The notes under the pieces were generated by a model. It was given only the letters and a program-made list of their open reading frames with translations. It did not search any database and was not told the DNA's origin. Position numbers and translations under genes: made by a program. Source: CAZART01 sp964487555 (lineage in GTDB: Bacteria > Bacteroidota > Rhodothermia > Rhodothermales > VXPQ01). Taken from it: 64,000 bases of DNA. This document shows positions 8,781 to 17,171 of this stretch, in pieces. The stretch is taken from positions 56,260-120,259 of the forward strand of contig CAZART010000002.1 in the NCBI GenBank assembly GCA_964487555.1, written 5' to 3'. Position 1 is the first letter of the stretch; each line of letters starts with the position of its first letter.

Positions 8781-9773
8781 ATGATGGATGCGCTACGCCG
8801 CCTCTCTTGCGCGGCGGTATTGTACCTGTTCCTCGAGACCCTGGTCCCCGGCTTGACGCAGGCACAATCCGTCGACATCGGAGGACGCGCTTTTCTGGAT
8901 TATTTCTATACGATCTCGTCCCCCGCGGAGGCTGACGAGGGTCTCCACGGGTTTACGTATCGACGACTGTATCTGACTGCGGATTTCCAGCTGAGCGATG
9001 ACTTTCGAGGAAGGGCACGATTGGAAGCAAACGACGGAACGAGTGGACCGAAGGGCCCGGTTCCGTTTGTAAAAGATCTCTTTCTAAGGTGGGCATACAG
9101 CGGGGGGCACTCCGTCACGCTCGGCGTGGCGTCGCCCCCTGCATTCCAGGTTTCGGAGGGCGTATGGGGCTATAGAAGTCTGGAAAAGACAATCCTCGAC
9201 ATGCAGGACGTTGTCAGTTCTCGCGACTTTGGGATCCGGTTCGATGGCCCGGTCATGCGGGGCGGATCGGTACGTTACGCCGCCATGCTGGCGAACAATA
9301 GCGCCACGCGTCCCGAGACGGATCCCTACAAGCGTGGCTATGTGCAGATTGCGGCCTTCCCCACCGAGCATCTTTCGTTCACGGTCGGTGCGGACCACGC
9401 CGGCTACGAAGAACCTCGCGAAAGCAGAACGCGGTTGTCCGGGTTCGGCGGCTATGCGGCAGATGCGTTCCGGCTGGGGCTCGAGGGTTACTGGTCCAAT
9501 CGCTTTCTCGACATTGGCGACGAGTTCGCGAGCGTCGGGCTTAGCCTATTTGGAGCCGTTCGCCTCGCGCCTGCGTGGGAACTCCTCGGGCGCATCGATC
9601 GCGCGAGCGCCGAACTACCGGGAGCCGACCGACTTACGAGCTTCTTCCTGGCCGGCGTGGCATATGCGCCGAACGAGTTTGTTCGTCTAATTCCAAACAT
9701 CTGGCTTTTCAAAGTTGACGATGCCGCTGATGACGAGTTGTTGGGGCGTTTCACCGTCGACGTCAGATTCTGA
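8781..9773 (+). CDS. Outer-membrane porin-like beta-barrel, linked to phosphate uptake by position
   Basis: This 330-residue protein starts with a Sec signal peptide (hydrophobic core AAVLYLFLETLVPGL ending in TQAQS) and then consists of alternating amphipathic strands. It ends in an aromatic strand (GRFTVDVRF) with terminal Phe, as in outer-membrane barrels. FRGRARLEAND and FVKDLFLRWAY resemble phosphate-selective porin O/P proteins, but I cannot confirm the family. It lies 59 bases upstream of pstS on the same strand, so a role in passing phosphate across the outer membrane is a reasonable inference. The start at 8781 was chosen because it begins the signal peptide; the upstream in-frame extension is charged and unlikely. 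Confidence 0.75.
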   Translation: MMDALRRLSCAAVLYLFLETLVPGLTQAQSVDIGGRAFLDYFYTISSPAEADEGLHGFTYRRLYLTADFQLSDDFRGRARLEANDGTSGPKGPVPFVKDLFLRWAYSGGHSVTLGVASPPAFQVSEGVWGYRSLEKTILDMQDVVSSRDFGIRFDGPVMRGGSVRYAAMLANNSATRPETDPYKRGYVQIAAFPTEHLSFTVGADHAGYEEPRESRTRLSGFGGYAADAFRLGLEGYWSNRFLDIGDEFASVGLSLFGAVRLAPAWELLGRIDRASAELPGADRLTSFFLAGVAYAPNEFVRLIPNIWLFKVDDAADDELLGRFTVDVRF

Positions 9774-9832
9774 TTTGTTCAATAGCTGCGCCGCAAGGTG
9801 CAATCTTATGCATCCTCCCTTAGACGGTAATC

Positions 9833-10945
9833 ATGATGAGAACGGCATCTGAACGTCGTATGTCAGCCCTCCTCGCGATGGCTGTGGTTCTGTCGCTTTC
9901 TGCCTGTGGAGGCGAGGAAGCGGCCGAGGGCGAACTGACGGGCATGGTTCAAATTGATGGATCGAGCACGGTTTTCCCGATCACCGAGGCGGTCGCCGAA
10001 GAGTTTATGGCGGCGCATCCCCGCGTGCGCGTCACGGTGGGCGTGAGCGGATCGGGTGGCGGCTTTTCCAAATTCCTTCGCGGCGAAACCGCTATCAACA
10101 ACGCCTCGCGTACCATTAAAGCATCGGAGGTGCTGCAGTCCGAGCAGAACGGCGTCGAATTCATCGAACTGCCCGTAGCCTACGATGGATTGGCTGTCCT
10201 GGTCCATCCACAGAGCGATTGGGTGGACTGCCTCACCGCGAATGAGCTGCGCGCGATCTGGGAGCCGGGAAGCACGATCAACAACTGGAACGAGGTGAGA
10301 GATGAGTTTCCGGATCGCGAGCTAACTCTGTACGGGCCCGGGACGGACAGCGGCACTTATGACTATTTCACGGAAGCGGTGGTCGGAACGTCGGGCGCCA
10401 GCCGGTCCGATTTCACGGCCAGTGAAGATGACAACGTACTCGTGCAGGGAATTGCGGGCGATCCGAGCGCCCTCGGCTACTTTGGGCTCGCATACTACGA
10501 GAACAATGCGGATCGCCTGAAGCTGGTGAGCATCGATGACGAGAACCCGGAGAATGGCGAAGGTTGTGTTGAACCCGCGCACGAGTCCGTCGAATCGGGC
10601 ACGTATGCGCCGCTGTCGCGGCCCCTTTTCATCTACGTGCGGAAGCAAGCCGCTGCCGATCCTGCCATCCATGTGTTCGTGAATTTCTATCTGCAGAATG
10701 CCGCTTCGCTAGCCCCTGAGGTCGGCTACGTATCGTTGTCATCCGATGCCTACGAACTTGCTGCCGAGCGCTTCGAGCGCGGCATCACCGGATCCATGTT
10801 CGGGGACGAGAGGCACACCGGCGTGACGATGAAGGAACTCTTGCAGCGGGAGATGGACACCGATGAGGTGCCGGCGGTGTCGGATACCACGGTGAGGTCG
10901 ACTGAGACGGCGGATACAATGTCGAGTGATCCGACGAGCGAGTAG
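9833..10945 (+). CDS. pstS: Phosphate ABC transporter substrate-binding lipoprotein PstS
   Basis: This 370-residue protein has a signal peptide ending in a lipobox (VVLSLSAC, Cys about 25), so it is lipid-anchored. The phosphate-binding loops are visible: IDGSSTVFPITEA, GVSGSGGGFSKFLRGE and YGPGTDSGTYDYFTEA. The protein binds inorganic phosphate and delivers it to PstCA. The last 35 residues (SDTTVRSTETADTMSSDPTSE) are a low-complexity Ser/Thr/acidic tail not needed for the fold. It is the first gene of pstS-pstC-pstA-pstB-phoU. A second ATG three bases downstream is an equally good start. Confidence 0.95.
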   Translation: MMRTASERRMSALLAMAVVLSLSACGGEEAAEGELTGMVQIDGSSTVFPITEAVAEEFMAAHPRVRVTVGVSGSGGGFSKFLRGETAINNASRTIKASEVLQSEQNGVEFIELPVAYDGLAVLVHPQSDWVDCLTANELRAIWEPGSTINNWNEVRDEFPDRELTLYGPGTDSGTYDYFTEAVVGTSGASRSDFTASEDDNVLVQGIAGDPSALGYFGLAYYENNADRLKLVSIDDENPENGEGCVEPAHESVESGTYAPLSRPLFIYVRKQAAADPAIHVFVNFYLQNAASLAPEVGYVSLSSDAYELAAERFERGITGSMFGDERHTGVTMKELLQREMDTDEVPAVSDTTVRSTETADTMSSDPTSE

Positions 10946-11065
10946 TCGGTTCGAAAAAGAATCCTCTCTTCGCTCGTGCGGTTCGTCACGTAGCGATAGG
11001 TCCGACCGGACGATTCCCACAACCAGCACGTATTGGAAGAACCTCCGAAATCCCCTCCCGCTCCT

Positions 11066-12028
11066 ATGGATGTAGCGAAAGCCCATCATGCATCGGCAGG
11101 GCCTGGGGGCGCGTCGCGATACGTCCCGGAGGCGGACCTGTCGAAGAACGTATTTCGGAGCCCGAAAGAGCGGGTGATCGAATACGCCCTGGCGTTCTGC
11201 GCGATGATCAGCATCGTTACGACGCTGGGAATTGCGGGCGTTCTGATCTTCGAATCGGCAAACTTCTTTGCGGAGGTGTCCGTTATCGATTTCTTGACGG
11301 ACACGCAGTGGACTCCGCAGTACGTCGACAAACATTTCGGCATTTGGCCGCTGCTCTCCGGCACGCTCCTCGTTACCGTCATCGCCGCGGTTGTAGCGAT
11401 TCCGATAGGCCTGGCAAGTGCCATCTTCATCGCCGAATACGCCCCCCGGCGGGCCCGCCAGATCCTCAAACCGGGGCTGGAGCTGCTGGCCGGTATCCCG
11501 ACCGTCGTCTACGGCTATTTCGCGCTGACGTTCGTAACGCCGCTGCTGAAGACCTTTATTCCCGGGCTCGATATCTACAATGCCCTGAGTGCCGGCATCG
11601 TGGTCGGCATCATGATCATTCCTATGGTGGCATCGCTGAGCGAGGACGCCATCCGAGCCGTACCGCGAACGCTGGCCGCGGCCGCATATGCTCTTGGTGC
11701 TACGAAGATCGAGGTCGTTCTCAAGGTGATGGTACCCGGCGCCTTCAGCGGGATCGTAGCCAGCTTCATTCTAGCAATCAGCCGGGCTATCGGGGAGACG
11801 ATGATCGTGACGCTGGCTGCAGGTGCCACGCCCACGATGACGTTGAATCCGCTCGAATCGATTCAGACGATGACGGCCTATATCGTTCAGGTAAGTCTTG
11901 GCGACACGCCGCAGGGTACGCTCGTCTACTACAGCATTTTTGCCGTCGGTTTGGTGCTCTTTCTCATCACCCTCCTGATGAATTTCCTTGCAAACGCACT
12001 CATTCAGAAGTATCGCGAACGCTACTGA
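11066..12028 (+). CDS. pstC: Phosphate ABC transporter permease PstC
   Basis: This 320-residue inner-membrane protein has six predicted helices (about 48-310) and the ABC-permease EAA loop (PRTLAAAAYALGATKIEVVLKVMVPGA). It carries PstC-type TVIAAVVAIPIGLASAIFIAEYA and AISRAIGETMIVTLAAG. It forms the phosphate channel with PstA. The N-terminal 45 residues are hydrophilic and Ala/Pro-rich. The ATG at 11066 is preferred over an in-frame TTG at 11033. Its stop is 2 bases before the pstA ATG, so the two are translationally coupled. The 120-base space after pstS shows no clear terminator. Confidence 0.95.
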   Translation: MDVAKAHHASAGPGGASRYVPEADLSKNVFRSPKERVIEYALAFCAMISIVTTLGIAGVLIFESANFFAEVSVIDFLTDTQWTPQYVDKHFGIWPLLSGTLLVTVIAAVVAIPIGLASAIFIAEYAPRRARQILKPGLELLAGIPTVVYGYFALTFVTPLLKTFIPGLDIYNALSAGIVVGIMIIPMVASLSEDAIRAVPRTLAAAAYALGATKIEVVLKVMVPGAFSGIVASFILAISRAIGETMIVTLAAGATPTMTLNPLESIQTMTAYIVQVSLGDTPQGTLVYYSIFAVGLVLFLITLLMNFLANALIQKYRERY

Positions 12029-12030
12029 TC

Positions 12031-12900
12031 ATGGCCTCATTCGACGAAAGAATAGAGCAGCGGCGACGGAAAGGTCTCATCGTCGGGGGCGTGCTCTTCG
12101 TGGCGACCATCTTCGGGCTCGTCGTGCTTCTCACGCTCGTCGTCGACGTCGTAGTGAAAGGCCATCCCTGGTTCGACGCGGATTTCCTGACGAATTATCC
12201 GTCTCGCTTTCCGGCTCGCGCGGGTATTAAATCGGCTATCGTCGGTTCATTCTGGATGATGGGGCTGACGGCGCTCATTGCCGTACCAATCGGCGTGGCG
12301 TCCGCAATATATCTCGAAGAATATGCCTCGAAAGGATGGTTTTTTCGCGTCGTTCAGATCAACATCACGAACCTGGCCGGCGTCCCGTCGGTGATCTACG
12401 GAATCCTGGGTCTGGCGCTGTTCGTCCGCTTCTTTGCGCTGGAGCGTAGTTTGATGGCGGGCGCGATGACGATGGCGCTGCTCATCCTTCCCGTCATCAT
12501 CATCAGCTCGCAAGAGGCGCTTCGGGCGATCCCACTGGGCATACGCGAGAGTGCCTACGCGCTGGGTGCGACGCGCTGGCAGGTGATCTGGAGCCACCTT
12601 CTACCGACATCGTCGCCCGGCATCATGACCGGCGTAATCCTCGCACTGAGTCGAGCCATTGGCGAGACGGCGCCGCTCATCATGATCGGAGCGCTCACCT
12701 TCATCGCGTTCCTTCCGAGGAACGTGATGGATCCGTTTACCGTGCTGCCGATTCAAATCTTCAACTGGACGGCACGCCCGCAGCCCGAATTTCAGGGCCT
12801 CGCGGCCGCCGCTATCATCGTGCTCCTCGTGGTGCTCTTCCTTATGAACCTGAGCGCAATCCTGCTGCGTAATTATTTCGAGAAGTACCGCGCAGAGTAG
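12031..12900 (+). CDS. pstA: Phosphate ABC transporter permease PstA
   Basis: This 289-residue permease starts at MASFDERIEQRRRKG and has six hydrophobic segments. It shows PstA signatures: LIAVPIGVASAIYLEEYASKG, LAGVPSVIYGILGLALFVRF, and the EAA loop IPLGIRESAYALGATRWQVIWSHLLPTSSPGI. It pairs with PstC in the inner membrane. Its coding frame stays open far upstream inside pstC (from 11308), but the ATG at 12031 just after the pstC stop is the right start because the upstream part has no hydrophobic character and overlaps pstC. Confidence 0.95.
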   Translation: MASFDERIEQRRRKGLIVGGVLFVATIFGLVVLLTLVVDVVVKGHPWFDADFLTNYPSRFPARAGIKSAIVGSFWMMGLTALIAVPIGVASAIYLEEYASKGWFFRVVQINITNLAGVPSVIYGILGLALFVRFFALERSLMAGAMTMALLILPVIIISSQEALRAIPLGIRESAYALGATRWQVIWSHLLPTSSPGIMTGVILALSRAIGETAPLIMIGALTFIAFLPRNVMDPFTVLPIQIFNWTARPQPEFQGLAAAAIIVLLVVLFLMNLSAILLRNYFEKYRAE

Positions 12901-12947
12901 AGTATTTTTCCCATCGATTACGACAAAATTAATCACGTTTCGACACC

Positions 12948-13820
12948 ATGGATAAGACGGCCACGTCCGAACGAATGGGTCAGGAGGCGGAGGCGCAAGC
13001 GGATGCGGCCGTCGAACGGCGTGAAGCCGGTGAGCCGGAGTTGCCGGATCGGGCGTTCCGGCAGAAGCGCGTTTCGGACACAAAAATCCAGATCCGAAGC
13101 CTGGATTTTTGGTACGGAGTGAATCACGTGCTCAAGGACGTGACCATGGACATCCGCGGCAACGAAGTGACGGCCCTGATCGGGCCGTCGGGCTGCGGAA
13201 AGAGTACGCTGCTACGCTGTTTGAACCGGATGAACGAGCTCATTCCGGGCACCCGCCTCGAGGGCGACGTGCTGATCGACGGGCGCGATATTTATAAGAA
13301 GGCGGATCCTGTGATGGTGCGGCGACGGATAGGGATGGTCTTTCAGAAGCCGAATCCTTTCCCAAAGACGATCTTTCAGAACGTGATCTGGGGCGCGCTC
13401 GTCAATGGCTATTCCGGGGACCGCGACGAGCTCGTCGAGCGATGCCTTCGTCAGGCGGCCTTGTGGGAAGAAGTGAAGGATCGGCTCGATACGCAGGCGT
13501 ACAGTCTTAGCGGCGGTCAGCAGCAGCGACTATGCATCGCGCGGACGCTGGCGGTAGAGCCGGACGTTGTGTTGATGGACGAGCCGGCGAGCGCGCTCGA
13601 TCCGATTGCAACGGCGAAGCTCGAAGAGACGATACTAAAGCTCAAAGAGCGGTATACGATTGTCGTCGTGACCCACAACATGCAGCAAGCCGGTCGCATC
13701 AGTGACCGCACGGCATTTTTCTACATGGGAGAGTTGATCGAGGTGGACGACACGGCGCAGCTATTCACTCGCCCTAAGAAGCAGCGAACAGAGGACTATA
13801 TTACAGGTAGGTTTGGCTAA
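12948..13820 (+). CDS. pstB: Phosphate ABC transporter ATP-binding protein PstB
   Basis: This 290-residue ATPase has Walker A GPSGCGKST, a Q-loop in GMVFQKPNPFPKTI, the signature LSGGQQQRLCIARTL, Walker B VVLMDEPASALD and switch His in VVTHNMQQA. It powers phosphate import through PstCA. Typical PstB proteins are about 250-260 residues. Here a 45-residue hydrophilic N-terminal stretch (rich in Glu, Ala, Arg) precedes the ATPase domain, which begins near KIQIRSLDFWYG. An internal start is possible but no good one lies close to the domain. Confidence 0.95.
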   Translation: MDKTATSERMGQEAEAQADAAVERREAGEPELPDRAFRQKRVSDTKIQIRSLDFWYGVNHVLKDVTMDIRGNEVTALIGPSGCGKSTLLRCLNRMNELIPGTRLEGDVLIDGRDIYKKADPVMVRRRIGMVFQKPNPFPKTIFQNVIWGALVNGYSGDRDELVERCLRQAALWEEVKDRLDTQAYSLSGGQQQRLCIARTLAVEPDVVLMDEPASALDPIATAKLEETILKLKERYTIVVVTHNMQQAGRISDRTAFFYMGELIEVDDTAQLFTRPKKQRTEDYITGRFG

Positions 13821-13928
13821 GGCCGACGGCAGGCGGGAGTCTGGAGATGTTTGACTAGATGATGGATCCTCGGTTCGGACTATCTTCCATCATTCATCGG
13901 CGATCGCCGGCCGAAAAATGGAACAACG

Positions 13929-14636
13929 ATGATGTATGAAAACAAAGGTCGCCACCTCGACGAAGAACTTGCCGATCTACGGTCTCTGTTGATCCAGATG
14001 TCGGAGGTGGTTGACGAGCAGGTGGCCGGCGCGATCGATGCGGTGTCCAATTGCGACGTCGATCTCGCTAGAAAAGTGCGCGAGAGAGACGATGAAGTCG
14101 ATGCGTTTGAGCTGAAAGTCGATCGTCAGTGCGAGCTGATCCTGGCCCTCTTCACGCCGGTGGCCGTCGATCTGAGGCTCATCATCGCTGCCGTTAAAGT
14201 GAATACGGATCTCGAGCGAATAGGCGATCATGCGAAAAACTTGGCCAAGAACACGCAGCATCTTGGCAGCGCGGCACACCTGATCGAAAGAACGCAGATT
14301 CGCGAAATGGCCGATGAAGCGCGCAGGGTGTTGCACGAAGCGCAGGATGCTTTCATCAAGCAGGACCGAATCCTGGCGCGGCAGGTCCTGGCCCATGACC
14401 GCCAAATCGATCGCATGCACGGAGAAACCCTCCGCACGCTAACGGATCTCTTTCAGGAAAAGCCGGAAAACGCGGGGGAGCTGGTTCACCTGGTCAACAT
14501 GAGCAAGTCCGTAGAACGGATCGCGGATCACGCTAAAAACATTGCTGAGCTTGTCGTATTTCTCGTTGAGGGCGTCGACATCCGCCATCGCGACATGCAG
14601 GAGGCGATGGGGAAGGCGGACGCGACATCGGATTAA
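13929..14636 (+). CDS. phoU: Phosphate signaling complex protein PhoU
   Basis: This 235-residue all-helical protein is made of two similar three-helix bundles. Each carries the metal-binding E/DxxxD signature: VNTDLERIGDHAKNLAKN (about residue 95) and NMSKSVERIADHAKNIAELV (about residue 195). PhoU restrains the phosphate two-component system and modulates Pst transport. No phoR/phoB pair is nearby. The 108-base spacer after pstB contains an imperfect hairpin (ATGATGGA..TCCATCAT) but no T-tract, so read-through from pstB is likely. The gene is followed by tandem repeats and a scaffold gap. Confidence 0.95.
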   Translation: MMYENKGRHLDEELADLRSLLIQMSEVVDEQVAGAIDAVSNCDVDLARKVRERDDEVDAFELKVDRQCELILALFTPVAVDLRLIIAAVKVNTDLERIGDHAKNLAKNTQHLGSAAHLIERTQIREMADEARRVLHEAQDAFIKQDRILARQVLAHDRQIDRMHGETLRTLTDLFQEKPENAGELVHLVNMSKSVERIADHAKNIAELVVFLVEGVDIRHRDMQEAMGKADATSD

Positions 14637-14795
14637 CACCCGGCTGCAAGGTCCCTAATTAAGACCCGGCCGCAAGGTCCCTANNNNNNNNNNNNNNNNN
14701 NNNNNNNNNNNNNNNNNNNNNNNNNNNNNNNNNNNNNNNNNNNNNNNNNNNNNNNNNNNNNNNNNNNNNNNNNNNNNNNNNNNGCCGCAAGGTGC
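14637..14795. repeat. Short tandem repeat interrupted by a 100-N scaffold gap
   Basis: Directly after the phoU stop a 26-base unit beginning ACCCGGCYGCAAGGTCCCTA occurs once fully (14638-14663) and once partially (14664-14683). Then come 100 N (14684-14783), and the next known bases, GCCGCAAGGTGC, restart the same unit. The array was probably too repetitive to assemble, so the copy number is unknown. The remaining 190 bases up to the PorV-like gene show no gene or terminator that I can support. Confidence 0.75.
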
Positions 14796-14984
14796 TTTTA
14801 GGTACTGGAACGCTCCACCGGGTATTGAGTATTGATAGCCCCACCCTTCAGGAACACGCCTCGCGCCTATAGCACGGACCGGTACGACGAAGCATCTGGG
14901 TTCTGTCCGACGGATCTATCGCAGAATCCGACGTACTGAACGCTCACCGTCGCAATTCCACGCACCAAACCGGCAGGCGCCACA

Positions 14985-16094
14985 ATGTCGTTTCGCACGT
15001 TTTTCGCAGCACCTCCCCTCGTTGTGGTCTTGACGACCATTCTGCTGGCCGTCCCCTCCGCTTCAGCCCAGAAAGTCGTGAGCTATGGCGCGGATTTCCT
15101 GGCCGGCGGCGTGGGAGGGCGCGCTCTCGGGATGGGCGGCACGCATGTCGCTCTCGCGCACGACGTCAGCGCCGGGTACTGGAATCCTGCAGGCCTGAGC
15201 GGCCTTTACTATCCGGAAGTCGCCTACATGCACGCCGAGCGCTTCGCCGGTGTCGTATCTTTTGATTACGGCAGCGTAGCGATGCCGATAAACGCGCGCT
15301 CGACGTTCGGACTTTCGTTTTTCCGCAGCGGCGTCAACGACATCAAGAATACGCTTGATGCGTGGGATCCTGAGCGCAATCAGCCGAGGCCGAATCCCGA
15401 GGACCACATCTCGAGCTTCTCAGCGGCGGATATGGCCTTTTTCCTGAGCTACGCGCGGATGCTGCGCCACAACCTGGCCGTCGGCGTCTCAGGCAAGATC
15501 ATCCGACGAAACATCGGCGAGTTCGCCGACGCGTGGGGCTACAGCTTCGACGTGGGTGTGCAGTATCGTGTCGGTCAGCTTGTGCTCGGCGCGAATCTTC
15601 AGGACGCGGCCGGGATGCGGCAATCCTGGAGCGTCAATCAGGAAGAACTCCGAAACATTCAAGATGTCTTCGGCGAGGAGTTGCCTCAGGGCGGTGTGGA
15701 GGTCGTGCTTCCTGTAGCGCGGCTGGGTTCAGGTTACGTGGCCGAGTTCGGCGACCACGCCGTCGTACTCGGTGCCGACGTCGATCTGGCCTTCGACGGC
15801 CAGCGCGCCTACGCGATGAATGCCGGCGACATATCATTCCACCCTCGAGTAGGCACCGAATACACGTACAGGGGAATCGTGGCGCTTCGTGCAGGCTTCT
15901 CTAACATCACCGCCTCCGAACGCTACGGCTGGAACGCAACACCGACTGTCGGCGCCGGATTGCGCATGAAGCAGCTCACCATCGACTACGGCTTCGGCGA
16001 CTTCGCGGGCCTCGCTTCCGACCTCGGCTTCTCGCATCGCATATCTGCCCACCTCACCTTCTGGCAGGATAGCTGGCGCCGTACGGACGAATGA
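14985..16094 (+). CDS. PorV/PorQ-family outer-membrane beta-barrel protein
   Basis: This 369-residue protein has a Sec signal peptide (VVLTTILLAVPSASAQ). The N-terminal segment GADFLAGGVGGRALGMGGTHVALAHDVSAGYWNPAGLSGL is the hallmark of the PorV/PorQ (FadL-like) barrels of Bacteroidota. The rest alternates short strands and ends SAHLTFWQDSW. PorV acts as a shuttle and anchor in type IX secretion; many paralogs have unknown cargo. No other secretion gene is nearby, so a type IX role cannot be claimed. It lies between two repeat-flanked scaffold gaps. Confidence 0.8.
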   Translation: MSFRTFFAAPPLVVVLTTILLAVPSASAQKVVSYGADFLAGGVGGRALGMGGTHVALAHDVSAGYWNPAGLSGLYYPEVAYMHAERFAGVVSFDYGSVAMPINARSTFGLSFFRSGVNDIKNTLDAWDPERNQPRPNPEDHISSFSAADMAFFLSYARMLRHNLAVGVSGKIIRRNIGEFADAWGYSFDVGVQYRVGQLVLGANLQDAAGMRQSWSVNQEELRNIQDVFGEELPQGGVEVVLPVARLGSGYVAEFGDHAVVLGADVDLAFDGQRAYAMNAGDISFHPRVGTEYTYRGIVALRAGFSNITASERYGWNATPTVGAGLRMKQLTIDYGFGDFAGLASDLGFSHRISAHLTFWQDSWRRTDE

Positions 16095-16190
16095 GACGAT
16101 GCACGGCGAAGGCAGACGGAGGAGCGGGCGCCGGCGAGTGTTCGTATCCCCGCGCCGCCCGCCACCGACGAAAGAGATCGCAGGCTCCGT

Positions 16191-16326
16191 TGATGTGAAT
16201 CGTGCGCCCAGCTGATGTAGATCGCGAGCCGGTCTGATGTATATGGTGAGCCGAGCTTATGTAGATCGTGAGCCCGCTGATGTAGATGATGTAGATCGTG
16301 AGCCCGCTGATGTAGATGTTGGGCTC
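16191..16326. repeat. Degenerate 21-22-base tandem array
   Basis: TGATGT-led units (TGATGTAGATCGTGAGCCCGC is the clearest) begin at 16191, 16213, 16235, 16257, 16278, 16287 and 16308. The spacing is 22, 22, 22, 21, 9 and 21 bases. Point changes are commoner in the first copies. The array lies between the PorV-like gene and the second scaffold gap. No reading frame or hairpin accounts for it. The 98 bases between the array and the gap hold nothing I recognise except a GTAGGGGCAGGTTTGCAC string. Confidence 0.75.
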
Positions 16327-16424
16327 TACACGGAGCCACTATGCGGTGGTAGGGGCAGGTTTGCACATCTTTTCAGGCATGCGAAGTAATGCCGTTTTGT
16401 AACACCTTCTGCCGACGTAATACC

Positions 16425-16524
16425 NNNNNNNNNNNNNNNNNNNNNNNNNNNNNNNNNNNNNNNNNNNNNNNNNNNNNNNNNNNNNNNNNNNNNNNNNNNN
16501 NNNNNNNNNNNNNNNNNNNNNNNN
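16425..16524. other. Scaffold gap (100 N)
   Basis: Exactly 100 unknown bases. The open frame of the downstream PIN-domain gene runs into the gap from the right, so at least the first part of that gene, and any antitoxin gene, lie in the missing sequence. Confidence 0.98.
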
Positions 16525-16896
16525 CTGTTTGTGGAGGCGCTCGAATCGGATGCCCGCCTCATGATGAACATGGTGAGTTGGGGCGAAATGCTTAATATGG
16601 CAGGCCGGACCTACCAAAATTATGCGAGAGCCGAACGAATCATACGGTCGACCGAATGGCTGCCGTTCCGCATCGTCGATGGCAATCGAGAAACGGAGCG
16701 GCGAGCGGCCCTGGTGTTCAGGAATGCGAGACTTTCGTACGCAGCCTCACATGCAGCCGCGCGCGCGATGCAAGAAAATGCGGAACTGGTAACGGGGGAT
16801 CCGGAGTTTCGAAGGATCGAGAACGAGGTGAAAATTCGCTGGATCGGGCGCTTACGCGCAGACTCCGGTGTCGGTACGCGTGATCCGCAGGAATGA
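16525..16896 (+). CDS. PIN-domain (VapC-like) protein, 5' end missing in gap
   Basis: The frame is open from the gap edge to a TGA at 16896, giving 123 residues of a protein expected to be about 130-150. It shows the PIN pattern: MMNMVSWGEML with the second acidic residue, a helical middle, LSYAASHAAARAMQENAELVTGDPEFRRIE, then KIRWIGR. VapC toxins are Mg2+-dependent RNases needing four acidic residues. Here the third one (the Asp of the usual SYADA) is Ala, while GDPEF is intact. The first Asp (near the N-terminus) lies in the gap. The protein may be an inactive or altered toxin. No partner antitoxin is visible. Confidence 0.65.
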   Translation: MFVEALESDARLMMNMVSWGEMLNMAGRTYQNYARAERIIRSTEWLPFRIVDGNRETERRAALVFRNARLSYAASHAAARAMQENAELVTGDPEFRRIENEVKIRWIGRLRADSGVGTRDPQE

Positions 16897-16928
16897 AGTA
16901 ACGATGCTCTGATCCGTCGATATACCGC

Positions 16929-17100
16929 ACGGTCGTATACGCTGCAGAGTCGTAAACACTGTCAGAGTCGTAAACACTGTCAGAGTCGTAAACACTGCAG
17001 GGTCGAAAACACTGCAGGGTCGTAAACACTGCAGGGTCATAAACACGGCAGGGTCGTAAACACGGCAGGGTCGTAAACACGGCAGGGTCGTAAACTTCGC
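16929..17100. repeat. 17-18-base tandem array (about ten copies)
   Basis: Consecutive units of the form AGGGTCGTAAACACGGC fill this stretch. The first three repeats are 18 bases with AGAGTC...CTGTC, the later ones 17 bases with AGGGTC...CACTGC or CACGGC, and the last ends in TTCGC. The gradient from one variant to another suggests stepwise duplication. It sits between the PIN-domain fragment and the glycosyltransferase gene. Confidence 0.85.
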
Positions 17101-17147
17101 ATGCCCCCATGCCCGCATGCCCGCATGCCCGCATGCCCGCACGCTCG
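17100..17147. repeat. 8-base tandem array CATGCCCG, six copies
   Basis: CATGCCCC is followed by four exact CATGCCCG copies and one CACGCTCG copy, ending 24 bases before the glycosyltransferase ATG. Each CATG offers an out-of-place start codon, which is why an automatic call could place the gene start too early (17109). Confidence 0.9.
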
Positions 17148-17171
17148 AATCGCCGCCAGAACCGTCCCACC

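Noticed and set aside
14637..14795. Possible CRISPR array cut by the gap
   Set aside because: The unit is a direct head-to-tail 26-mer with no spacer between copies, there are only two to three copies, and no cas gene is present.
16340..16424. GTAGGGGCAGGTTTGCAC as end of a REP or IS200-like element
   Set aside because: Only one copy, no visible inverted partner because the gap follows, and no transposase motif in the readable part.
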